Source of the DNA: CAZPMO01 sp964587515
GTDB taxonomy: Bacteria; Pseudomonadota; Alphaproteobacteria; MPNO01
Length of the DNA: 13,441 nucleotides
NCBI GenBank assembly: GCA_964587515.1
Contig: CAZPMO010000131.1
Coordinates: 1 to 13,441 of the forward strand
Direction of reading: 5' to 3'
The translations under genes were made by a program, and so were the position numbers. Shown piece by piece: positions 7,447-13,441 of the stretch. The notes beneath the pieces are model-generated. The model was given only the letters and a program-made list of their open reading frames with translations. It made no database searches and had not been told where the DNA came from. Numbering within the stretch: the stretch's first letter is position 1; each line of letters starts with the position of its first letter.

Positions 7447-9291
7447 TTGATCGATCCGATCACGCTCGAGATCATCGGCGGCACTATCGAATCGGCGCGC
7501 CGTGAGATGGAGATCCAGATCGAGCGTACCGCGCGCTCGGTAGTGATCCGCGAAGGCCGGGACTACCGCGCCGGAATCTTCAACCGGCACGGCCAGAACG
7601 TGTCGTCGGCTTCCGGCGCCGCGCATGTCGACCCCATCCTTCAGAACTATCCGCTCGACGGGGTCGAGGACGGTGATGTCTTCATCTGGAACGATCCGTT
7701 CAAATCGGCCGGCGGGCTGACCCATCTCCCCGACCTCTGCATCACCCAGCCGATCTTCTGGGATGGAGAACTGGTCGCCTATGCCCAGTCGTTTGGCCAC
7801 GTCACCGATATCGGCGGGCTAACGCCGGGCAGCGTCATGATCGGCGCCACCAGCATCCATCAGGAAGGCATTATCATCCCGCCGGTCAAAATCTACAGCC
7901 GAGGCCGGGTTGTCGGGCCGCTGTACAAGACCATCATCAACAACAGCCGGTACCCGGACGACGTTTCGGGCGATCTCGATGCCGAGATCATGGCATGCCG
8001 CATTGGGGTCGCGCGCGTCCGCGGACTGTTCGAGCGCTTCGGCCCGGAGATCGTGGAGACGGGGTTCGAGGAATTGCTGGAGCGCTGCGCGTGGGCGCTC
8101 CGCGAGGTCGCGCTACCGAAGATTCCGGACGGCGAGTATCCATTCGAGGATTTCGTCGAGGTCGCCGGCGCGGTGCCCGCCGAGCCGCGCGAGTTTATTC
8201 GTCTCAAGGTGACAATGATCAAGTCGGGCGATCGCATCACCTTCGACTTCACCGGGTCCGACGACCAGTCGACCGCCTCGATCAATATCGCGGGCGACGA
8301 GCGGTTCTATGTGAAATATATCGTGTCGATCTTCCGTAACCTGGTGCCGGACACGATCTTCAACGCCGGCGCGGTCCGCGTGATTGATTGCAAGCTGCCG
8401 AAACGCAGCGTGCTGTCGGCCGAATATCCGGCACCCGCCTCGTGTCGCGCGTTCACCTTGTTCCGCCTGCCCGAACTCTGTCTCGGCGCGCTCAACCTCG
8501 CGCTCGGCGGGCGCGCGCCGGCGTCGTCGGATACGCGCTCGGTATGGGGGATCGCCACGGTCAACGAATATGGCGAGCGCGTGTTCTTCCGCGACGACCT
8601 CGGCGGTGGCGGTGGCGGCCGGCTCGATATGGACGGATCGGACGCTCTCAATGGCAATGTCGCAGGGCGCAACCGGCCGGCCGAGTTTGTCGAGGCGTTC
8701 TATCCCATCATCGTCGAGCGCGACGCGCTGGCGGACGATTCGGGCGGGCCTGGAAGCCATCGCGGCGGCCTCGGCTGTCATCGCGAGGTCCGCTTCCTCG
8801 CACCGGCGACGCTGCATATCATCGACGACCGAATGCAGCTTCAGCCGTGGGGCGTCGCCGGCGGTGGCGCGGCCGACGGAACCCATTACGTCCTCAACCC
8901 CGGAACGCCCGACGAGCGGGTGTTCGACCACAAGATCGATGCGTTCCAGTTGCGGGCCGGTGATCGCTTGCTCGCCAGGACTCCGGGCGGCGGCGGTTGG
9001 GGCGACGCCTTGACCCGCGCGCCCGATGCGGTGCTGGACGACGTCCGTCTCGGCAAGGTTTCCTCCCTGGCGGCGCGGCGCGATTACGGGGTGGTGGTCA
9101 CCGGTGACCGCGTGGATTGGGACGCCACCGACGCCGAGCGGGACCGCTTACGCCGCATACGCCCAGAGCGTGGTTTCTTCGATCGCGGCGGCCGGTTTCG
9201 CGAGCGTGAAGCCGCCGGGCGAATTGGCCTGACCATCGATCCTCGGCATCACAAATTCCAAGTCGACCTCCAACACGGGAAAACGCCATGA
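7447..9291 (+). CDS. hyuB: Hydantoinase/oxoprolinase family subunit B, first copy
   Basis: Catalytic-type HyuB partner of HyuA, 614 residues. It starts at the family's usual N-terminus (DPITLEIIGG, 3-12). The possible metal or active-site region is NDPFKSAGGLTHLPD (82-96), GHVTDIGG (117-124) and EGIIIPPVKI (140-149), with His93, Asp96, His118, Asp121 and Glu140. Glycine motifs typical of the family follow: LGGGGGGR (385-392), SGGPGSHRGGLG (432-443) and TPGGGGWGD (512-520). The TTG start has no clear Shine-Dalgarno site and lies behind a hairpin; no better in-frame ATG or GTG exists. Its stop overlaps the methyltransferase start (ATGA). It is closely related to the copy at 10447 and aligns without gaps for about 518 residues, then carries a longer, divergent C-terminus. 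Symbol is family-level. Confidence 0.9.
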   Translation: MIDPITLEIIGGTIESARREMEIQIERTARSVVIREGRDYRAGIFNRHGQNVSSASGAAHVDPILQNYPLDGVEDGDVFIWNDPFKSAGGLTHLPDLCITQPIFWDGELVAYAQSFGHVTDIGGLTPGSVMIGATSIHQEGIIIPPVKIYSRGRVVGPLYKTIINNSRYPDDVSGDLDAEIMACRIGVARVRGLFERFGPEIVETGFEELLERCAWALREVALPKIPDGEYPFEDFVEVAGAVPAEPREFIRLKVTMIKSGDRITFDFTGSDDQSTASINIAGDERFYVKYIVSIFRNLVPDTIFNAGAVRVIDCKLPKRSVLSAEYPAPASCRAFTLFRLPELCLGALNLALGGRAPASSDTRSVWGIATVNEYGERVFFRDDLGGGGGGRLDMDGSDALNGNVAGRNRPAEFVEAFYPIIVERDALADDSGGPGSHRGGLGCHREVRFLAPATLHIIDDRMQLQPWGVAGGGAADGTHYVLNPGTPDERVFDHKIDAFQLRAGDRLLARTPGGGGWGDALTRAPDAVLDDVRLGKVSSLAARRDYGVVVTGDRVDWDATDAERDRLRRIRPERGFFDRGGRFREREAAGRIGLTIDPRHHKFQVDLQHGKTP

Positions 9292-10430
9292 GCGACCAGC
9301 CCGACCATGACATGATGGCCAAGGCGAACCACGACGAATTCGCCCGCCAGGCATTCGTCACCAGCCTCAAGCGGCACATCTCCTCCATCATTACGCCCGG
9401 AAACAAGGTCGAGATGGAGAAGCGCGCAATTCCTGCCTTCGAGAAGCGCAACAAGCGCGGCCCCCGGAACCGCCAGGAACTTCGCAAGGCTATGGAGCGT
9501 AGCCCTCATCATCAGTTGTGGGGCTCGCTGATGCGCACCGCGCAGGAACTGATGTGGGAATCGGTCGAGGACACCGTGGATCGCCAGCTCGACCAGCTGA
9601 TCCGAATGGCGCGAGGCGGCAAGAAACCGCTCGGCTCTCTCCGCCTCGATCCCGGTCTTGAGATCCCGCGCTATTTGAATGGCATCGACATCCACTGCAT
9701 GCCCGGCGGATACGATACCGAAGTCGCGCCCGACGACGTTCGCGCCGGCGCGATCTATGACCGGGGCGCATTCCTCTATCATCTGGGCCAGCGCGGCATG
9801 GACGACAATGGCCGGTTGCTGCTCGCTTTCGTCATGGGCGAGCATCCCGGGCTCGAGCCCAGACGGATCCTCGACATGGGTTGCACGGTCGGTCATGCGA
9901 CGACGGCGTTCTGTGATTTCTTTCCCGACGCCGAGGTCCACGGCATCGATCTCGGCGCGCCCTTGCTGCGATATGCCCATGCCCGGGCGGAGGCGATGGG
10001 CCGGGTGATCCACTTCTCTCAGGCCAACGCCGAGGCGACCGGTTTCGACGACGACTCGTTCGATCTCGTCGTCTCAAGCAACCTGATGCACGAGACCTCT
10101 GGACGGGCCCTGCCCCGAATCTTCGCGGAATGCTGGCGAATCCTCAGATCCGGCGGCGTGATGGCCCACATGGAGGTCCCGGTCCGCTACAAGGACATGG
10201 CGCTCTATGACCAGGTCATGCGCGGCTGGCAGGCCCTGTACAACGCCGAGCCGTTTTGGGACGCGGCGTGTTCGACGGATTTGATCGCGCTCGCCCGCAA
10301 GGCGGGATTGAAGCGCGCGCGCGACGGTTACCTCAAGCGGACAATGGATCCGACGGGCGAGCCGCGAAAACTTTTGCACACGCCCAATCAGGGAAACGAT
10401 TATCGTTATCTGCTGACGGCGGTGAAGTAG
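9288..10430 (+). CDS. SAM-dependent methyltransferase with N-terminal extension
   Basis: This 380-residue protein has a class I methyltransferase domain at about 190-345. Motif I reads ILDMGCTVGH (194-203), where the usual third position of GxGxG is changed to Thr-Val-Gly; the acidic residue after beta-2 is Asp221 (HGIDLG); FDDDSFDLVVSSNLMHE (253-269) is the post-motif II/III region; RILRSGGVMAHME (284-296) is motif IV-like. The first ~190 residues have no domain I recognise. They contain a charged, Lys/Arg-rich helical part (about 10-75) and GYDTEVAPDDVRAGAIYDRG (141-160). The gene overlaps the first hyuB by four bases and is followed after 16 bases by the second, so it is embedded in the hydantoinase unit. 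The methyl acceptor, small molecule or protein, is unknown. It is not a quinone methyltransferase of standard length. Confidence 0.85.
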   Translation: MSDQPDHDMMAKANHDEFARQAFVTSLKRHISSIITPGNKVEMEKRAIPAFEKRNKRGPRNRQELRKAMERSPHHQLWGSLMRTAQELMWESVEDTVDRQLDQLIRMARGGKKPLGSLRLDPGLEIPRYLNGIDIHCMPGGYDTEVAPDDVRAGAIYDRGAFLYHLGQRGMDDNGRLLLAFVMGEHPGLEPRRILDMGCTVGHATTAFCDFFPDAEVHGIDLGAPLLRYAHARAEAMGRVIHFSQANAEATGFDDDSFDLVVSSNLMHETSGRALPRIFAECWRILRSGGVMAHMEVPVRYKDMALYDQVMRGWQALYNAEPFWDAACSTDLIALARKAGLKRARDGYLKRTMDPTGEPRKLLHTPNQGNDYRYLLTAVK

Positions 10431-10431
10431 C

Positions 10432-10439
10432 GGGAGGGG
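10432..10439 (+). promoter_or_regulatory. Shine-Dalgarno site deciding the GTG start at 10447
   Basis: GGGAGGGG lies immediately after the methyltransferase stop and seven bases before a GTG. It fixes that GTG as the start of the second hyuB, which gives a short MATNQ leader before the conserved DPITLE. The first hyuB lacks such a site, so the two copies may be translated at different rates. Confidence 0.75.
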
Positions 10440-10446
10440 CGCGGCG

Positions 10447-12261
10447 GTGGCGACGAACCAAGTCGATCCGATCACACTGGAAATCATCGGCGGCACCGTC
10501 GAGTCGATGCGCCGCGAGATGGAGCTGCAGATCGAGCGCACCGCGCGCTCGGTCGTGATCCGAGAAGGCCGTGATTATCGCGCCGCGATCTTCGACCGCC
10601 AGGGCAGCAACATCTCGTCCGCATCGGGCGCCGCGCACGTCGAACCCATCCTCGACAACTACGCCCTCGACGAGATCGAGGAGGGCGACGTCTTCATCTG
10701 GAACGACCCGTACAAGTCGGCCGGAGGGCTGACGCATTTGCCCGATCTGTGCCTCACCCAACCGGTGTTCTGGAACGGGGAGATCGTCGCCTATGCCCAG
10801 GCTTACGGCCACGTCACGGACGTCGGCGGATTGACGCCAGGCAGCGTGATGATCAACGCGACCGACATTCACCAGGAAGGAATCATCATTCCGCCGGTCA
10901 AAATTTTCGCCGCCGGCGAGGTGGTCGAGCCGCTCTACCGGACCATCATCAACAACAGCCGCTACCCCGGCGAGGTGCGGGGCGACCTCGACGCCGAAAT
11001 CATGGCGTGTCGGATCGGCGTCGCGCGGCTCAAGGGGCTGTTCGAACGATACGGCCCAGAAGTGGTAGACGACTGTTTCGAGGATCTCCTGGAACGTTGC
11101 GCCCGGGCGCTGCGCGAGGTCGCGTTTCCCCAGATCCCCGACGGCGCCTATCCGTTCGAGGACTTCGTCGAGATCGCCGGCGCGGTGCCGTCGGAGCCCC
11201 GGAAATTCATCCGCCTCAAGGTCACCATGATCAAGGACGGCGATCACGTCACCTTCGACTTCGACGGAACCGATTCCCAGTCCCCCGCCTCCATAAACAT
11301 CGCCGGCGACGAGCGCTACTACGTCAAATACGTGGTCTCGATCTTCCGCAACCTGGTGCCCGATACGATCTTCAATGCCGGGGCGCTCAGGGCGATCTCG
11401 TGCAAGCTTCCGAAGAGGAGCGTGCTGTCGGCTGAATATCCGGCATCGGCCTCGTGTCGCGCGTTCACCCTGTTCCGTCTGCCAGAGCTCTGTCTCGGCG
11501 CACTGAGCCGTGCGCTCCCCGCGGCCACGCCCGGCTCATCCGACACGCGCTCAGTCTGGGGTATCGCGACCGAGAACGAGGAGGGCGAGCATGTCTTCTT
11601 CCGCGACGTCTTGGGCGGTGGCGGCGGCGGACGGGCGTCGATCGACGGCTCGGACGCGCTAAATGGTAATATCGGCGGGCGCAGCATTCCGGCCGAGTTC
11701 ATCGAGGCATTCTATCCGATGGTCGTCGAATGGGACCGCTTACCGACCGACTCGGGCGGGCCCGGACACCACCGGGGCGGCCTCGGCTGCGAACGCATGG
11801 TAAGGTTCAACACGCCCGGAATCCTGCACGTCATCGACGACCGCCAACAGACCCAGCCTTGGGGCGTCAGTGGCGGCAAGGCCGGTGGCGGCACGGACTA
11901 TGTGCTCTGTCCCGGCGACGACGGCGAACGCCGTCTCGACCGCAAGATCGACGCGGTCGCGGTCGCGGCCGGCGACCGATTGCTGGCGGTCACTCCGGGC
12001 GGTGGCGGCTGGGGCGACCCGTTTCTGCGCGATCCCGAGCGCGTAGCTGAGGACGCCGATCTGGGTCTCGTGACGATAGAGTCGGCGCGCGCGGACTACG
12101 GCGTGGTCATCGACCCGCGGTACGCGCTGGATGCCGAGGCGACCGAAATTGTGCGAAGCGAACGACGGGCATCGAGCGGGCCTCGCCCCGCGTTCGATCG
12201 CGGCGCACGGTTCTCCGCCCATGTCGCGGCCGGCGATGTCAGTCTCACCACGACCGATTGA
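10447..12261 (+). CDS. hyuB: Hydantoinase/oxoprolinase family subunit B, second copy
   Basis: Second HyuB, 604 residues, GTG start with a good ribosome binding site. It retains every motif of the first copy: NDPYKSAGGLTHLPD (86-100), GHVTDVGG (121-128), EGIIIPPVKI (144-153), the six-glycine LGGGGGGR segment, SGGPGHHRGGLG and TPGGGGWGD (516-524), so both copies appear functional. Residues 7-524 align without gaps to residues 3-520 of the first copy and are mostly identical or conservatively changed. The last ~80 residues differ and end about 15 residues earlier. Only one HyuA is encoded in the window, so the copies may pair with it as alternatives or together in one complex. Function is otherwise as for the first copy; substrate unknown. 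Confidence 0.9.
   Translation: MATNQVDPITLEIIGGTVESMRREMELQIERTARSVVIREGRDYRAAIFDRQGSNISSASGAAHVEPILDNYALDEIEEGDVFIWNDPYKSAGGLTHLPDLCLTQPVFWNGEIVAYAQAYGHVTDVGGLTPGSVMINATDIHQEGIIIPPVKIFAAGEVVEPLYRTIINNSRYPGEVRGDLDAEIMACRIGVARLKGLFERYGPEVVDDCFEDLLERCARALREVAFPQIPDGAYPFEDFVEIAGAVPSEPRKFIRLKVTMIKDGDHVTFDFDGTDSQSPASINIAGDERYYVKYVVSIFRNLVPDTIFNAGALRAISCKLPKRSVLSAEYPASASCRAFTLFRLPELCLGALSRALPAATPGSSDTRSVWGIATENEEGEHVFFRDVLGGGGGGRASIDGSDALNGNIGGRSIPAEFIEAFYPMVVEWDRLPTDSGGPGHHRGGLGCERMVRFNTPGILHVIDDRQQTQPWGVSGGKAGGGTDYVLCPGDDGERRLDRKIDAVAVAAGDRLLAVTPGGGGWGDPFLRDPERVAEDADLGLVTIESARADYGVVIDPRYALDAEATEIVRSERRASSGPRPAFDRGARFSAHVAAGDVSLTTTD
10465..12018 (+). repeat. Imperfect 1.55-kb direct repeat of the hyuB coding region (partner 7453-9006)
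   Basis: The two hyuB genes keep a constant offset of 3012 bases over this span. Their translations align without gaps. Local identical DNA tracts exist, for example 21 identical bases beginning at 8437 and at 11449. Third-position differences elsewhere show it is an old duplication or separate acquisition of relatives, not a recent copy. Recombination between the copies would delete the methyltransferase gene. Confidence 0.75.
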
Positions 12262-12354
12262 ATGCTGCAGTTTCGCGTCGATCGGATCGCCGGGCAGAGG
12301 AAAACCACCGCCCTCCCGCCGCGCGAAGGGTCCATTCACCAAGGGTGACCGACA

Positions 12355-12807
12355 ATGACCAGTAAGCCTAAAACCAAAGCCCCTCGAAAGCGGGTGCGCG
12401 CGTCGCGTTCCTCGGCTCCCGGAGTGGGCGCGGGAAAACCGGCGGCCGATGCATCGCCTTTCCCTGACCCGGCCTCATTTCCGCGAACCGCACGTGGCCG
12501 CCGCCCCTATTTCTTCGACGACCCGAACGTCGACAAGCTTCTCGCCATGATCATGGCCCTGGCAGGAGAGGTTTCGGTCCTTCGCGAACGCCTGGATACG
12601 CACGAAAGACTAGCGGCCGACGGAAAACGGCCGAGCGCCGCCGAGGTTGAGAACTATTCCGCCCCGCGACCGGTGGCCGACGATCGGGAGGCGCAACGCG
12701 CGGAGTTCGTTTCACGCATCCTCCGCATCGTCAGCGACGAGATGGATCGGATGTCGGCCGGCGACGCAGAGCAGGAATACCGAAGCCAGATCCGTCACGT
12801 CTCATAA
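12355..12807 (+). CDS. Small basic/coiled-coil-like protein of unknown function
   Basis: I do not recognise a named family for this 150-residue protein. It begins with a Lys/Arg-rich, probably disordered tail (1-50). A conserved-looking core follows, RRPYFFDDPNVDKLLAMI (49-66), leading into an amphipathic helix likely to form a coiled coil (about 57-90, ALAGEVSVLRERLDTHERL). After a Pro-rich break comes a second charged helix (about 108-145). There is no signal peptide, no membrane segment and no enzyme motif. AAGGGTG lies about eight bases before the ATG. It follows the second hyuB after 93 bases in which I see nothing else and is the last plus-strand gene, facing the UbiD-like gene. A subunit, assembly factor or scaffold role for the neighbouring enzymes is possible, but this is a guess. 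Codon style matches its neighbours, so it is probably a real gene. Confidence 0.75.
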   Translation: MTSKPKTKAPRKRVRASRSSAPGVGAGKPAADASPFPDPASFPRTARGRRPYFFDDPNVDKLLAMIMALAGEVSVLRERLDTHERLAADGKRPSAAEVENYSAPRPVADDREAQRAEFVSRILRIVSDEMDRMSAGDAEQEYRSQIRHVS

Positions 12808-12814
12808 ACAGGCG

Positions 12815-12832
12815 AGGACAAGGAGGCGTCCT
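12815..12832. terminator. Small inverted repeat between convergent genes
   Basis: AGGAC (12815-12819) pairs with GTCCT (12828-12832) around an eight-base loop in the 30-base gap between two converging genes. The stem is short and no T-run follows on either strand. A terminator is suggested mainly by position. Confidence 0.2.
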
Positions 12833-12837
12833 GAACG

Positions 12838-13441
12838 TCAAGATTGTTCCAGCATGGAGGCCGCCCGCTTGGGCACCGAAAACTCGGGCAGCCCCGCCTC
12901 GTTCCACGACGCGAGCGCTCGGGTCATCAAATCCTTCGACGGCAGCGAGTAGGCGCCGCGTGTCCTCTTCTGGGTCGCATCGCAGACGATCTTGCTCGAC
13001 GGCTCGGTCACGCCGTCAACCACCTCGAGGGTGGGGTCCATGGTCCCGGGCGCAAATGTGTCGTCGATGATGACGGTGTCCTTGGCCGGGTTGAAGCGCG
13101 AGTTCATCGCCCAGGACATGTGCATGGGATCACGGATGTCGATGTCTTCGTCGACCACGGTGACACGCTTGAGTGTGGTCGCGTCGGCGACAATACGGCC
13201 GATTTGCTTGGCGTGACGCGGATGGCGCGGTTTGACCGAAACGGTGCCGTGCGCCATCTGGCCGCCGAAGGTGAAATCGACATGGACGTCGCGCACCGAG
13301 TCCTGGTCGAGGTCGTGGCGCAGCATCTTGAGGATCAGGCCGGCATAGCCAATCGACTGCAAAGTGGTGCTCTCCGACGGCGGCATCTGGCTGATAAAGC
13401 CGTAATAGATCGGATCGCGGCGATGGGTGATCGCGGTGACG
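12838..13441 (-). CDS. UbiD-family decarboxylase, C-terminal part (5' end beyond window)
   Basis: The frame is open to the right edge, so only the last 201 residues are seen. UbiD enzymes add or remove carboxyl groups on aromatic or unsaturated acids using prenylated FMN made by a UbiX partner, which is not in this window. The start of the visible part, ITHRRDPIYYGF then MPPSESTTLQS, matches the conserved segment that contains an active-site glutamate in the family. Next comes the C-terminal domain with GGQMAHGTVSVKPRHPRHAKQI, the hallmark VVDEDIDIRDPMHMSWAM, then RFNPAKDTVIIDDT, SSKIVCDATQK and a tail like that of ferulic/cinnamic decarboxylase (LMTRALASWNEAGLPEF). An ATG inside the visible part (13384-13386) is internal, not the start. 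The gene converges on the small plus-strand gene. Ubiquinone biosynthesis is unlikely in this catabolic context; decarboxylation or carboxylation of an aromatic acid is more plausible. Confidence 0.88.
   Translation of the reverse strand, partial: VTAITHRRDPIYYGFISQMPPSESTTLQSIGYAGLILKMLRHDLDQDSVRDVHVDFTFGGQMAHGTVSVKPRHPRHAKQIGRIVADATTLKRVTVVDEDIDIRDPMHMSWAMNSRFNPAKDTVIIDDTFAPGTMDPTLEVVDGVTEPSSKIVCDATQKRTRGAYSLPSKDLMTRALASWNEAGLPEFSVPKRAASMLEQS

Noticed and set aside
10333..11247. A 304-codon minus-strand frame opposite the second hyuB; similar long frames exist opposite the first hyuB and the decarboxylase-like gene.
   Set aside because: The antisense translations of the two hyuB copies resemble each other only because the sense genes are related. 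No motifs, no ribosome binding site and no free promoter space.
12819..12826. CAAGGAGG looks like a Shine-Dalgarno site on the plus strand before 12838.
   Set aside because: No start codon follows at a usable distance, and the downstream region is the coding end of the minus-strand UbiD-like gene.
1..13441. Mobile elements, CRISPR, tRNA, phage or defence genes.
   Set aside because: No transposase, integrase, nuclease or repeat-spacer pattern was seen. The only long repeat is the hyuB pair, explained by paralogy.

Overview
The window is GC-rich, densely coding bacterial DNA. Gene spacing is tight (stop/start overlaps of 4 bp and gaps of 1 to 3 bp), TTG and GTG starts occur, and the protein families are those typical of soil or marine Proteobacteria. 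An alphaproteobacterium is my best guess from style alone; no rRNA, tRNA or marker gene confirms it. I see no mobile element, CRISPR array, RNA gene or phage gene.

Layout: (1) 55-1398, minus strand, a flavin-dependent monooxygenase of the acyl-CoA-dehydrogenase fold (HsaA/HpaB-like). (2) 1399-1577, a divergent intergenic region that should hold the promoters for both sides. (3) 1578-12807, nine plus-strand genes that look like one long operon. In order they are a 4,5-dihydroxyphthalate-decarboxylase-like protein, a HyuA-type ATP-dependent hydantoinase/oxoprolinase/carboxylase subunit, an ABC ATPase, an ABC permease, a secreted NMT1/THI5-like substrate-binding protein, a HyuB subunit, a SAM methyltransferase, a second HyuB subunit, and a 150-residue protein of unknown function. 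(4) 12838-13441, minus strand and convergent, the C-terminal part of a UbiD-family (prenylated-FMN) decarboxylase that runs off the right edge.

The probable joint role is uptake and breakdown of a small organic acid or aromatic/heterocyclic compound. The ABC importer (secreted binding protein, permease, ATPase) would bring it in. The HyuA/HyuB proteins would use ATP to hydrolyse an amide/lactam or to carboxylate a ketone. The decarboxylase-like proteins and the flavin monooxygenase would process the aromatic skeleton. The substrate cannot be read from sequence. The family assignments are secure, but the pathway is inference.

The most unusual points are one HyuA with two closely related HyuB paralogues that flank a methyltransferase; a methyltransferase with about 190 N-terminal residues I cannot assign; a strong GC hairpin between the binding-protein gene and the first hyuB; and an uncharacterised small coiled-coil-like protein at the operon end next to a UbiD enzyme. 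No transcription regulator and no flavin reductase is present in the window.
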